60,000 nt of DNA from Takakia lepidozioides (lineage: Eukaryota > Streptophyta > Takakiopsida > Takakiales > Takakiaceae). The stretch spans positions 16,990,001 to 17,050,000 of the forward strand of contig CM060731.1 in the NCBI GenBank assembly GCA_030704615.1. The letters run 5' to 3'. A program made the translations under genes and the position numbers. Shown here one piece after another: positions 34,301 through 46,937 of this stretch. Below the pieces are notes generated by a model. It searched no databases. It was not told the origin of the DNA and saw only the letters and a list, made by a program, of their open reading frames with translations. Each line of letters opens with the position of its first letter. Position 1 is the first letter of the stretch.

Positions 34301-36440
34301 GTTGAACCGCATGTGGGTCAGCTATGGTTACCTAGGATGACTTGGCTGATCTTGACATGGGCTGTCCTAGGGAATCAGGCCCTATTCTGAATCTTTTATG
34401 TGCTGATCAGTAGTCTCTAGTTTTGTTTGATCCTACCAATTTGGAGATTTCATGGGGCTGGTCTAGCCTTTTGGATTATCATGGTTGAGTTCCTTGGTGC
34501 TAGTACGAGCAATAGATTTCTTGTATAGAGCCTTAGTAAGGGCTGATGTTTCCGTCCTTGTTCTCGCTTTTCATTTTCAGCCTTGGATCTGGTTTGGTGT
34601 GTCTATTGTCACATCACGTTAAATTTCCTTCCAGTAATACGCTTCTTGAATGCGAGCAATTGTCTTATTGATCCCAAGATGACATGCATACAAAGAAGAG
34701 TGAAAGCGTTCTAACAAAGTATCCATCTGGTTCCCTGGCGATACCTTTATGTAGCAAGGACTCCCATTCCTAGTACACGCCTTGATAAGCTGCCCATTCA
34801 TGTAGCGATGATTGTCAATGTTATAAAGCACTTGCTTTCTCAAATTCTCGGGAAACCCTACAGGTAAACGTTCATTCAGATCACATCGATGGAGTAGCGC
34901 TGCATGCAGCTGATTATCCATACAACACTGCACATAAGCGAGGTTCAATGGGTTTTAGCAAGGGAGTGATTGCCTCATGTTATCTCCAACCACTAAATCA
35001 TTATCGCATCTGAAACGGCTCATGGGAAGGGTAATCAAGCCTTAAAGCTCTGCCAAAATCCACACCTCCAAGTATGAGGCATGTGGCTCTAACCTTGCGC
35101 TTCCCAGGATGGGGGTCACTTTTGAGTTGCAACCTTTGCCTATGACACGTGCTTTTGCCCGTGTTGAGTTGGACTTGGTGGGGTCTCTCGCGCTCACATC
35201 AAAGGGACACAACTATCTTTGTCAACTATCTTTGTGTAGCTACAGAGTACTACTTGGCCAAGTGGGTAGAAGTCCATCATTTGGTTACCAAGGATTCTGA
35301 CACGGTTGCTCAATTTTTCTTTGATGAGATTGTGCTTAGGCATGGCTGTCTGCTTGAGATACTTACTGATCAAGGTAAAGAGTTCTGCAACCAACTCTTG
35401 ACTTATATGCTTCAACTTTGGCATCAAGCATGTAACTATAGACCCTTATCACCCTCAAACCACTGATTTGACTGAGCATTTCAAATTTCAATCAAACCTT
35501 ATGTCGAATGTTGGAGAAGAATGACACGCTTACAAAGGAGTCGGATATCTTCTTTCCCCCTTTCGTCTTTGCTAATCGCACTGCTGTTCATGCTAGCACA
35601 AGAAAGACACCATTTGAATTGCTTTATAGGCGGTAGTGTGTGTCTCATTTGCATGTTTCTTTGTTGATTTCAGCTGTTTCTGAATCTGTAGACTTGTCTA
35701 GTTTCTTGGATAGGTTGCATGCTTGTCACATGGTCTTGGTGACCGAGGCTAAGCTAATATAGTCTTGGCTTAAGAGATGCAGGCTAAGAATTTTAATAAG
35801 CGTGTTAGATATACAAATCAGTTTCAAGTGGGTCAGACAATGTGACTACGTCTTCGGCATGGCAAGCTTGCATGCAAGTCCAAGCTAAAAATCGACGGTC
35901 CCTATTTGTTATACAAGCTCATCCGGGGACGACGTGCATTGCTCTTGCCACAAGGTCATAATACTAAGACTCACGAGGAGTCGGTGGCACTTACAGATCT
36001 GATCCATTCGGAATTGGTCTTTGATTTGACTTGTATCAATGTAGAAGGCAGGACGGTGGAGCTTACTCCGCGAAGATCATGTGCTAAGGAGCCTTCTATT
36101 TTTTGAGACCTTGTTTTGGACTTAAAAGGATGATCTGGTTTTCTGCTTACCTTTGTAAATTCCGTGTTGACTTAGCTGAATTTCTTATCCTCTAGTTTTC
36201 CTTTGGTTCACATGATCATTATCTAGAATTCTTGTAGTTCAGAATTTTAGCTAGTGTAGCATGGTGTTTCAACATGTTCATTGCGTAAGGTTTTCCTCCT
36301 CATGGATTTTGTCCCACTGGTTTTTCCATGAGAGGTTTTTCACCCTGCGACGACGAGGAACACCATGGCAGGGTGATTTCCTTGTATTTTACCTTGCGGG
36401 AGCTCGGGTTTTCAAGGGGGGGGGGGACATCTTCACATAT
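31380..36440 (+). mobile_element. Old, decayed Ty3/gypsy element
   Basis: Plus-strand gag-pol remnants in order: gag (ERMLRLHLLRGLPAEVRTWG, LRDLAENKNKHH), a degraded zinc knuckle near 31820, protease (VIDTGCTMSAI, 32118-32150), RT (33167-33688: CVDFRRLN, SSLDLVSGFWQVPL, IYIDNINVYS), connection (LFGLASYYRRFIKNC), RNase H (34085-34390: GVKHLRQYFHGNKFIVQTDH), integrase core (35149-35466: ELDLVG, GHNYLC, ILTDQGKEFCNQL) and a C-terminal domain (35900-36106). The RT catalytic motif is YIDN, not YIDD. Many stops and frameshifts are present, so it is far older than the chromovirus array. A purine tract with eleven G (about 36417-36428) and an LTR-like start follow. No 5' LTR is visible. Confidence 0.8.
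34619..34948 (-). pseudogene. Inverted integrase zinc-finger segment
   Basis: This minus-strand frame encodes the region that normally lies between RNase H and the integrase core of the same kind of element: LRKQVLYNIDNHRYMNGQLI, then LERFHSSLYACHLGINKTIA and RIQEAYYWKEI, the H-H half of the HHCC zinc finger. Everything before and after it in the element reads on the plus strand, and a Cys-bearing continuation (YEACGSN) appears on the plus strand at about 35070. The simplest reading is an internal inversion of roughly 34.6-35.05 kb; insertion of part of a second element is the alternative. Confidence 0.7.
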
Positions 36441-36442
36441 AT

Positions 36443-36560
36443 GATGCCCCATAATCCCTTAGCCTTATAATCTGCTTTATCTATTATGTATCTGTCAGAG
36501 TTCATCCTCAGCATTTAGTGGAGGACAACGTTTGAGCCGTTATACCTTGCTTGGCCCATA
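36443..36560 (+). mobile_element. 3' LTR-like segment of the older Ty3 element
   Basis: It starts TGATGCCCCATAATCCC shortly after the G-run polypurine tract and matches 12677-12765. The far end of the LTR was not found. Confidence 0.45.
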
Positions 36561-38040
36561 AGGTATATAGCTAACTTGTGTAAAGCTGGCTGCATCCCAG
36601 CTTTTCGTGATTCAATGGCCAGCCTGGTGTATTGGTGTTGCTATAGATCTGTGGATGTGGTGTTTCTTTGGCATGCTTGACATTGGCGACGCTCTGTATC
36701 GTTCCTCTACGTGTCCGTCTGTTTCTGCCATAGCATTGCATGCTATTTCCTGAGCTACGCCCTTAAATTGTGCCTTGCGAGGAAAGGAGAACCTCATCCA
36801 GGCACAAAACCCGTCTTCAAGGCTCAGACTCATTGCTTTCAGAGGGATAATTGTTAGTGGTGCTGTCTCAAAGTAGGTCATACTGAAGTTTTTGAGAATC
36901 CAGGAGTTGATGTTTAGTGTCAACAGTATGATAGGCTTGATGCACAGGTTGTAACAATGTTACTGGCTAGTAACATCTTCATTTTCATGACCTTTAACAG
37001 TTGCATTTCGTTAGGGAGGCAAGGCTTATGGTCGCAGCCTTTTTTCCAAGACAGACTTGTAGTCTTGATCTTTTGTGTGAAGAGTTTTAACCATCAACAT
37101 TCAATGGCGTAGGCTTACCATCGTGGAATTGTTTTCCTCTTCAGACAACAGAATCATACTTGTTAAACATGAGCTTGGAGGCACCAGTTTTCAGGATGCT
37201 GGGGTTGCGGTGGCACACTTTGCTTTGCTAGCTTGCAAAACATCTCTTGCAGGAGGTACAAGAGACTCATAATACCTAATATTAGGTGACCTTATAGTTC
37301 TCAAGGTAAGTTATGGTCCTAATGCTGCAGCAACAAAGGTACTGAAATGAAGGGAGTTGAAGTACATCACTCATAATCCCACTTCCATAAGGTTCGCGTT
37401 GTTGGGAACCTATCCTCCTTCCTGGTTTGAGTTCATGCATCTAACTTTCCTTGTTGTATCATATCTCCTCTTTCATCTTCAATCTCCTCATTGTGTTTGT
37501 TGCTTCAGGACCCTCCCATGCCTATACGATTTGTGATGTTGGGTGTATGAACCCCTCTTAATCTTCTACATCCTCATTTCTATTTGCTGCTTCAGGAAAC
37601 TGTGTGTGGTGTTCTATAACTTACTCTTCTACCTAATGTTGTGGCTCTGCTTCAGCGATGTCCCTGGAATGTAATTTGGAAGATTGTCACTAGAAAGAAA
37701 AATGGAAAACTTATTTCCTCTGCCATCTTTGTAATCATGTGAGCTGTTCACCGACCGCTGGGGGCAGCTAAATTGCAACATCCAATCCCAAACCCATGGA
37801 AACGTCACTTCTCTAGCAAACGATAGAGAAGTGAAAGCATATACCTTCAAATTCAAGTGTCAATGCTCCTCGTCTACGTGCTGCATAGCCCAAGGCTTTT
37901 GCTAATTCATGTAACTTTCACTCAATCTACTTGCTGAGTAGGCTCAGGCTTTCCATAATTCACTGGAGCCCAGTGCCAGCTGAGCAGTATTGACCAACCT
38001 TTCATATCTTTTAAACCACCGCTTAGCCATACCTGCCAAG
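36561..38040. other. Intergenic, no gene recognised
   Basis: A minus-strand frame at 36612-36923 (103 codons) has a faint gag-like run (LSLEDGFCAWMRFS) but is not convincing. Some of this may be the rest of the older element's LTR. The last few hundred bases are probably the 3' flank of INTS8. Confidence 0.3.
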
Positions 38041-41000
38041 TCAGAGAAGCTCGCCAGAGAGTCGTTGCAGGAAGCACTGCTCTAGGGAGGCCACATGGGC
38101 GTGCCGTATGGAGGGTGGATTGTGCACGTTGAGCGCTGGCTGCTGGAGCAAAGCTATCAAGGCACTGACACGTTCCTCGTCCCCACTTTTGGCATGCATG
38201 GAGACCAGCAGCTCCAGTATTGGGACCTGAACCATTGCAAACCAGATAAGGTGTTTTTATTTGTTCAAAGGCTGTTTCAGACATCTTCCTGAGAGAGGAG
38301 GAATAGCGCATGATGCAGAGAAGGCTCCAGCATTTGAGTTCCGATTCAAAAGGTGATTTTTAATATCACGGACCTATTCCAGTCACCAAAGTTTCAAATA
38401 AGGGAGTCAAGCAAGCTCTATTGCTACTTGAGTCAGTATGAGTGATAAGATTCTGCCACTCTCTTGCCGAACAGGATATTTGACATACCTCCCAGATACA
38501 CTCAAAGTAGGCAGCAGCGTCGCGGTCAGCAACAAGGGAAACCTCTTGCAAAATGCGGAACGCAGACTCATGGTCAGGCACTGGTAAACACTGGCATAGC
38601 ACCGCTGCCTGCACACCTGCCCCTATTGCTCGGCATGCTGCCACCATCCTCCTTATCTGTTAAGCCAGCCCCCAGAGTATCAATCAGTCGTCGTTGCTGA
38701 GACAGAACCTCTACACTCCCGGGGTGTCAATCAAGATTCAAGGCCTGCAATGTGATAGCTTGAAGTGCTGACCAGAAATGATCAGAGCAGTCAGACTAAT
38801 CTTCCTCCGGGTTCGAGTGCAGAACCGAGGTAAAAACATGTGCAAGGTTTGGGACATCCACTATCCATTTGGACTGAGCAGTGTGAGTAGACATACACAG
38901 TCTGTACAGAAGAGGAGGGTGAAGTGGAAGTTTCTAGAGCAAAGCTTGTGAGCAAGGACGCCTCTGTTAACGACCTCAATTTACTATTCATTTCTTCACA
39001 TGATGACAATCCTCTGTAGTTTGCAAGTACTCAGCTAACTTACCACCCAGGGAGTGAAAATGTCACGAGGCATGGAGGAGGCTCGATCACAATAATTCGC
39101 ACTTCTGATCGCCCCAGCCTGCACAAAATTGAACTTAAGTAATAGTCCATCATCAGCAGTTGGTCGCTCCAATACAAGGTTTCAAACTTTTGAACTTAAA
39201 AACCCTTGCCATCCATGTGACAGTTGTTGCTAGATATGGAGATTGTGACACCCTATTACCACTCAAACATCTCATTCGACTGTCCACCCAAGCGTTCGAG
39301 CATGAAGAGAGAGATGATTCAGAGCACAGTCAGTGTAAATAAGAGCATCTTCCCCTTGCAGGTTACTGCCCCCTTTCGGCGGTGGGGGGGGGACAGTGTT
39401 CTTAGGTACTGATTGTCACTGAAAAAAAAACTAGAGAGCTTCAGAACAATGTTTCTGCCACCCAAGACAATAATTAGACTGTTATAGGCTTATAATTTAT
39501 ACCAACTCAAGAACATTGGAGGGAATTTATCACCAGCATCAGGCTTCACTGTACAGGGAAGAATATCCTAACTATGTTGCTCCGTGATTAGAACTGGCAA
39601 CTATTTCAAGCTGTCATACAGTCTTCGAAGCATTAGATGGTTACTTACTTCCACAAAGTCCCTCAAGCTGTTCGCACTCTCTAGGATATGAACTACTGCC
39701 AGCGTAATCCAAAGCTCCCTTCTCCAGAAAACAGCCTGTAAGGTATCAACCAGTTCAATACAGCAGACAGAAATGGGTCACCTGCAAATAGAGTTGAAGG
39801 GCCTTAACATAGGCCTCATCTTCAAATGCCAGATCAGCAAGACCTTGGAGCCAGCGATGGCCCTTCTCCTTATCTCCTTCCACCACTCCAGGAAGTGCAA
39901 CAATCACTTCCAGCAATACTCCAAACAAATCCCGTCCAAATTCAGGTGAAACCCTTGGAGGGACAGGTCGGTAGACAGATGCTGCATGAGGAAGTGAGCC
40001 TAGAGGAGGAGGTAGAGAGGCCGCTGCTGTGACACCGGCAAGCACTCCATACCTTTCAACTGCAAGAGCCCATGGTGTGAGCCCTGCTGCATGACACCTG
40101 TGGAGCCACCCAGCCATCAAGCTTGCTAGGCTCACTAGCACTCGGGAATTTGACACTTGTGGAATGAGGGGCACTGCCTCGGCTCCTGGGTAAGCGGGTG
40201 GTGGTGCTATCTGCCCACTCTGATTCACCCGTGAATGAACTGAATCATCTCCCCCCTGTGATTGACCATCCACTTCCACACCAACCAACAAGCACATGAA
40301 GTCCTCAAAGAGTTGCCACATGGTCGATCCCATTCGTGCCACATCCTCATTGAAATGGTTGCGAGCTGTGGCAGCCTACAGGGATAAGAAATTTACTACT
40401 TTGATCAGGTGCAACCCAATAAAGTCCATAGAGAAGAAATCAGGGAAAAAACTACTTTTAACTTGTTTGCAATAAGAAAGAAACTAAGGTGCAGATCTAA
40501 AGTTTGTGGCATCTTTTTATTCTTTCACACCAGGGGTTTAAGTGGAAGCCCAGTACCTGCAGAGCACTACAAAGCTGCATTAAGTCGGCCAGTGCTGTTG
40601 CTACCTTCAGTGTTTGTGTAAACCTCTTGTGCATTGTCTGGGTGCCCATACCTTGCCCCTTCCCAAATCCCTGCAAAGAACCTTCACAACTTTTCCCTTC
40701 CACGGCCACTGAGTTCTTTGCCATTGATGCCCCCCACTGACAGACCTCCGACAGATCATTCCATAGTTCCTTCTCAATCAAACAGAGTATAGCATATTCT
40801 ACCAAGCCAAAGTTCAGTGACACCCCCTTATTCTCCTCTCGTAAAAGCAACCTAGCAGGACGGTTAATCTCTCCTTGGCTATCCTGCTGCGGGTTGACCT
40901 TCTCGAGCAGCCACAACATCAGAGAACTATCATAATCTTTGGGATGGGTCAGCCAAGCCAGCTCATATAACCTTTTAGCAGTATTAGGTTGCTTTCTACT

Positions 41001-44000
41001 GTCCAGGGCATTGAAAGCTCGCCGACACAAAAGGGCTGCCACATGAGCAGGGAATGTAGTCAATTTGGCACTGCAAGCTCTGGCATCTGCTGACTCGCAT
41101 TTGTTTCTGAGTCTTTCCCAAGAGCTTCTCTCTTTGCTAAGCATTATATGCCCATTCAAGGGTGATCTGAGATCCTCATAAACTTGACTCTCCCCTTCCT
41201 TTGTACAAGGGCGTACAAGAGCTGAGCTCTGTTGCATCCTACCAAGCATACATTTAACTATTTCGGATTCAGAGTTGGCTCGTACATCAGTGGCATGATC
41301 TGTTCTCTTAGCCTCAAGGACAAGAGCCTCAATTTCACCAAGGCTCTCAGCATGCAGAAGACCACACAATATCACTTCTTCCAAAGCAAAGTCTGGAAGC
41401 TGTTGCTGTTGTTGGCCTTCCTTTGAAGAATGTTTCAAAATTGCAAATTGATCAAGCTCATTGGGATCTTCAGTCCGTACAACCTCGTGGCCGGGGGTTT
41501 CAACTTGGCAGACTGGCTCCAGAGGTCTGCAATCAACAATAGGAGATGAACCTGTAGGTTTGGGTACAGGGCCAGCAATTCCTGAATTGAGGATGGGCAT
41601 CTCAGGAACTTGGGCAGCAATCCTTGGAATATCTGTTGGCCTAATGAGGCTGTTTTTAACAGCAGATTCCCAGCACCATTCTTGATCCAAAACACAGCAC
41701 ACATATAGCGCAAGTTCGCAGATAAGCGAGGCCATAGACTGGCCATCAAACACCTTCTTTGCTTCAGTAAACTTCCTTTTCAGTCCTTGGATTTGTGCCT
41801 GCCCATTGTAAGTTGGGTCTGCCCCAATACCGGCATCACTACCCCCTGCAATCGTATGGCATTTCAACTTCACTGCAGCCATGAGGCCCATGAGAAAATC
41901 GACCCCCTGTTTGCTGTTCTGAAATGCCTCGCTGACCCTGAGAAAAATCTGGATGGGCTCTCCCTCCAGAATGCGTCTTACCACATTGCATGCTATGAGC
42001 TGGCAGCGCATAGAGACGGGGATGAGAGGATCTCTCTCCAGTGAAAGTCGGTAACCCCACAGTAAAAGACCTTGAAGAGTATCATTCGCTACAGTCTGAA
42101 CCACACTCTTGCCAATATCCCCTGTTGCAGCTAAGCTTAGGTTGGCATCATCAGATAAAAAATTATCCTCTTCAGAAACTCCCTTCGGCTGCACACAAAA
42201 ATCTACCTCTTGTCCAAAGTGCTTAATCTCTCTGAAGTTTTCCCTCATGTCTGATTTTTGTTTCACTGTGTTCCTCCTCTCCTTGCTTCTAACTAGCTCG
42301 TAATTGATGGATTCCGAAGTGGTTTGCTGGGAGACAACTAAGTTCACATCTGTGCCGTCAATTTCCACTTCATTAGAAGTTCCTTCTGCCAAGCTTGGTA
42401 GGGCCTTACTGGTCTTGACACCGTGACCCTCACTGGGACCTACTCGAACGCCAGGGTCATCCAATGCTTCCTTAGTACCCTCAAATCCAAGCCCTTGACC
42501 AGGCTCTTCTCTCTCTGTATGCTCCACTTCCTGCACACTTCCTTCAGCAAGGCTAAGTACTTTGACCCTCTTATTCCCACGCTGAGCGATGCTACAATCA
42601 TCCATCGTCACTGTCCGCTCTGTGTTTTCTCCTATATTACGCTTGCCATTTGTCCCTGCCTTTTCCACTTCTGCTTTGAAGAATTCAGCTTCTCGTAACA
42701 CCGCATTGGAGGCAATGGCAGGTGGCAGCATGTCATCCTTGGCTGAGGTGACCAGTAGTGACAGAATGTCCTGCATATCTCTCCTTGCATACCACCTCTG
42801 CTGTTCACAGGCTATGACAGACCATTGAGCTGGAGATGGAGTGCCAAGGATGGGCAAAGGAGGGTCATGGAATCCGATACCGTCTCGAAATTGTCTCCTT
42901 TTCTTCCCATGGCTTGGGCCTGCTTGTGTACCCAGAAGCATCCGGCAGGCTATGATAAAACCAGACAGCCTAGCCCTTGCTACGGGAGATGCTGGCTGTA
43001 AGCCACCCATGCACTCAGATTTTCTAGAATCTAGGGCCGAGCATGGACCTGCTTGATTCTCAGCCTCAGCTGGAAATTTCTCAGAATCGTAAAGGGACTC
43101 TAGCAACACCCCACAACTAGTGAAGAATTCATGAGCTCTCTGAATCCTTCCCCTCATGAAATGCACCTCAGCAACATCCAACATAACTTGGCACCTGTAG
43201 GAGGACAACCATCGGTTGAACAATCAATCATTTATACACATACTACAATGTGACTCAACGTTTGGTGCCGGTTAGCCCACAGATGGATGTAACACTTATT
43301 GAGTCAGACCTCAGCTGCTGCTAAACACAGGTCAGCAAATATGCATTGCTAAGGATGCACCTAAGGCCCAAAACCTACCATGGGGGTGCCTGAAATCCTC
43401 CACAATGCCACTGCATTGCACTGGTGTGCACGACGCAATGGGTAGATTAACCAGGCCCATCTCCCTCCAGTTTGTGGGCCTATGTATGTTTGCAACTCGT
43501 CAGCGCAAAACTTACAGTCAATAGCTGCTCAGCAAAGACTCACTAACCGGTAATCCTTGCTCATGAAGCTTCCTACTGGTTCCCGATTATGAACAAATTT
43601 GTTGGCGCTGTGTTGGATCTCCTCTTTCTGTAAAATAACCGAGTCTGTCAACCCAATATCAGTGATCATTGGGTCACACTGTCCATTTGCAACAGCAGAA
43701 TCCAAACTCATGGGTTCTGCTACCCCCTGCAGGACAGCCTCTTCATCTTCCCTCAAGACCCTCTCCAAAAACTCAACCGATGGCCTTTCCTCCTCCACAC
43801 AAGCATCCCCTTCCATGCCACTGCCACCTCCCCCACACACAAGTGGACACCTGCTTGCATTCCCAGAGGGCTTGAACAAATCAGCCAGGTCCTCTCCTTT
43901 TAGACATGCACCTGACCGCAACCCAGGAAAAACATTATTTGAAGCAGCTGATCCCAAAGGATGTGATTGCAAAGAACTCCGCAGGATCCAGCGGTGAAGA

Positions 44001-45135
44001 TTACATTCATGTATCCTGTGACTGATTTTGTCATGCTTTACCAAGGCCTTCAGCAGCATGAACTGATGTTGCTGTGAGACAATAGAACTCTCAATCTCAA
44101 CTAGCGAAAGCTTTGCTGCCACTGCCACTCTTGCAGCTCTCTCACAAAGCAAGGCCGCCGTTCTTCCTGCCATTTTGCTTGTACCCTGCGATACCCCTTG
44201 CACCTGAGATGGCTGCAGGACCATTTTTGGTTCCAACCAGATCAAGTACAGATGAGAAGGCTTTACTTACAGTACTAATTTATAGCAGATAACAAGGGTC
44301 AACAAAATGCTCACTGTCCATCGTCAGGTGAGCTACTGAAACATTATTTTTCTTGTCAATGAACGTAGAATCTTCTACAGCAGCTTTGTTCATATTTAGG
44401 TAGGCTGCTAGTGATGCATGTTCCGCGATCTGTGCCTACATGGCTTGGCGGTGCAGACCACTAAGTTCAAAACCAACCATGGTGAATTGTAGTCTTTGAA
44501 ATAGGAAATCTCCGTTCAAACCTCGGCTTTCTAGCTCTTATAGATTTGACCCCTTCGTCCTAAGAACATCTTCGTTCACAAACTTGGTTCTTTACAGCTG
44601 ATTCCTCTGAAGAGGAATCAGCCTACTTAACTACGAACTTTTCGGGAATCAAAAGAGCCTCAGACCGGTGAATCCAGGGAAGCATATCTGCATCGCAACC
44701 TCATCCAATCGAAGAAAAACTGCAATCTTGACTATTACATGATCACCCTTCGGCTCATAGGTAGTAAGGTCACCAAAAAAACCCACACTTCATGAAACAA
44801 TATGAAACTCGCCCAATTCTCAAACCTAGCTAATTTTTTCCGTAATCCATCTCTCCTATACGACAATGACAGAATACACGGCAAGCAAAGAGAATCCCTA
44901 CCCCATCTTTGGCAAGACTAGATGTAGAGCTCCCGTGGGCAGACTTGTAATTTACTAACGCCTGCTCCAAGAACATTGCAATGAGATCCGCAGGCGCAGG
45001 GCTGGCCGCCTGCCCTTCGGCCAGTGCGACCAGATGTTGCTCAAGCATTTCAGGAAGCAAGATATAATCGATCCATAGCGAAGTTGCAGCCCCCGCATCC
45101 CCTCGAGGGCCCCGGTCCCTGTCCCTGTCCGCCAT
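38041..45135 (-). CDS. INTS8: Integrator complex subunit 8
   Basis: INTS8 is a TPR-rich subunit of Integrator, the nuclear complex that cleaves snRNA 3' ends and attenuates Pol II transcription. Seven exons: 45135-44902 (MADRDRDRG start), 44203-43548, 43194-40557, 40375-39782, 39118-39044, 38656-38489, 38226-38041. They total 4551 nt, exactly 1517 codons with the stop, which supports the joins. Matches recalled from animal INTS8: SLWIDYILLPEMLEQHL and LIAMFLEQAL near the N-terminus; CQVMLDVAEVHFMRG; IACNVVRRILEGEPIQIF and GVDFLMGL; KALQLYLQ joining AGAIRSANYC; IRRMVAACRAIGAGVQAAVL and ESAFRILQEVS; YFECIWE joining VPILELLVSMHAKSGDEE at the C-terminus. It is about 1.5 times the 995 residues of human INTS8, largely because exon 3 holds a long acidic, low-complexity insert with a basic RGNKRVKV patch (about 42.1-42.7 kb). 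An 87 nt symmetric candidate exon lies at 39649-39735. Confidence 0.88.
39649..39735 (-). other. Candidate cassette exon in INTS8 intron 4
   Basis: Minus-strand CTTACAG precedes and GAAGTAAGT ends an open 87 nt segment (29 codons: AVFWRRELWITLAVVHILES then ANSLRDFVE). It is phase 0 on both sides, so inclusion keeps the INTS8 frame. The skipped form restores the conserved join LYLQ-AGAI seen in animals, so skipping should be the main form. It may also be chance. Confidence 0.35.
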
Positions 45136-45530
45136 CACCGTCTCACCACCCACCCACCATCATCCTCAGGTCGATTCTTCTAGCTTCTCGCTGCCCTGCG
45201 TCCGCCATAGCTCTAGCCGAGCACCAGACAACGTTACGCTACCAAATGACGAACGGCGAATGGTAATGTGAATCGTTCGTCAGGAAATGAACTCTCCGTT
45301 ACCCATCAAACATGATGCAATGGAGTCCTCAACTCGGACTGCTCCACACTGGCCTTCGTCCCTCCTTCAGCGTTTTTTAAAGGGATCTCCCTTGCTGAAA
45401 CATTCAGAAAGATGTGGGCTGTCTCTCATCAAATGACAATACTGCATTTCATTAAGAACGTGTAAGCTGTTTTATCGGGGGAGGGGGGCAGTAGGTGAGC
45501 AAGGAGGTCACCTGGTGGGGGACATCAATG
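45136..45530. promoter_or_regulatory. INTS8 5' flank
   Basis: This is the upstream side of the minus-strand INTS8 start. No clear TATA box is visible; a C-rich stretch 45136-45165 probably belongs to the 5' untranslated region. No divergent gene is recognised. Confidence 0.3.
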
Positions 45531-45767
45531 ACTGGCCATGTACGCCCTTGGCCACTTTCAGCGAGGAATTTGTTAACACAGCGCAAATGGGCTGTGGCTG
45601 TGGCATGGCGAAGTATTCGGATAAGGGAAAGGGGTTGGCGTATGCCGGCCTTGCTGTGCCAAACATTGTCTAAGAAACTGAAGTTCGGAGATGGTAAAGT
45701 ATTTCCCTCGGACACAAAGGTTAAAAGGAGCTGCACGAGCCTCTCAAATTCCGTGTTATACAAGTGA
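45530..45767 (-). pseudogene. Isolated exon-like ORF
   Basis: The minus-strand frame YNTEFERLVQLLLTFVSEGN, then FSFLDNVWHSKAGIRQPL, SLIRILRHATATAHLRCV and NKFLAESGQGRTWPVIDVPH ends at the good donor CACCAG/gtgacc. The composition is that of a helical globular protein. No partner exon is visible on either side within about 1 kb. It may be a transposed exon or a remnant of a lost gene. I do not recognise the family. Confidence 0.35.
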
Positions 45768-46399
45768 TGTCAGTCTCTAGGGACGCCATCACAAAAGTCC
45801 CATTGCATCAGTCAAACCTCTACCTACCAAGCTAGAGGGTGTGTGAGCTGTCCTCTGGATCAACCCCACGCTCTCTAGTATGAGGGCCAATTCCTGTGCA
45901 TTACTCAGTAATCAATGACGTAACTCAATTGTTTTTGGCTGTCCACGATGATGTTGAGGCTGTCTATAGAATACTGTGGTGGTCTGAGTTCCAATCGATC
46001 TCTAGAGAGCAATTATCCCACAGGGCGCCTTGACACATTGCAAAACTCACTAACTCCAATCTTGTGCTTTCTAAATAATGTTGCCCTGAGACCAATACTC
46101 AATCCCGTGTAATCAGATTGTTTCGTTGCCTGGACACAGTCAGTATGATGATTTCGCTTCATTGTGCTGGATTGGAGCCACACCAGAGACATATATGAGT
46201 ATCCTTTGGAGGTTAGTCCTACATGGGTTATATGTCATAGCCAAAACTTGCAAGCATGTATTCCCCCTAGCTCTCTCTCCCTCACACACACATTTGAACT
46301 CTTGCCTTCAATACAGTGTAGGAATTAGTGTTCTGGTAGTTCTGTAAATATGGGCTGTAAGTGACAGCTACCTGCAGCATGGGGAAGGATCTGGTTGCA

Positions 46400-46560
46400 T
46401 TTTTGTTGTGGGGCAGGAATGGAGTGCGGGTGCAGATTATTCGGAGTGGACCAGATTCCAAGCCTGAGTGGACCATCAAGGCATTGTGGATTGATAGCCA
46501 GAAGAAATCAGTGTGGGTAGGTGGTCAATTGGAGTAGCGAAACCAATTGGGCAAAGGTCT
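46400..46560 (+). repeat. Fourth copy of the 14.5 kb repeat family
   Basis: 'GAGTGCGGGTGCAGATT', 'GATTGATAGCCAGAAGAAA' and 'TAGGTGGTCAATT' align in order with the blocks at 14932-15020 and 15486-15560. Here the stretch is open and reads VRVQIIRSGPDSKPEWTIKA then LWIDSQKKSVWVGGQLE before a TAG, so the family may derive from a protein-coding sequence. Confidence 0.45.
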
Positions 46561-46937
46561 TCAGCTAGTGCTGGTGTACGGGTGTCAGTGGTGCTCTTCT
46601 AGTATGACAAGCCTTCCTCTTTTACACATGCAGAGCTCTCAGTCTTCTGATATGCCTCTTTAGCTGCATGGGTGTCCAAAATACCCCCATGCCAGGAGAC
46701 TGAGACAAGGAGCATGGCTTGTACTTCTTTTAATATGGGAATAATTACTTGACATAAATGGAGCATATAAGTGTTGTGGAGGTTGGGGTGCTTTATATTA
46801 TACCCAAAAAAGACATCCTGTTTAAAATGTAGCAAGGAGCCTATCCACATGAATCCTTTTCAAAAGTATTATAGAGAAGCTTTGAGTTTATTATGTGTGT
46901 GCAAGTTTTTGATTAAGAGTCGTGCAGTGTAGCAGGG

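Noticed and set aside
36612-36923. Minus-strand ORF with a faint gag-like run
   Set aside because: One weak motif only, with no neighbouring pol sequence in that orientation.
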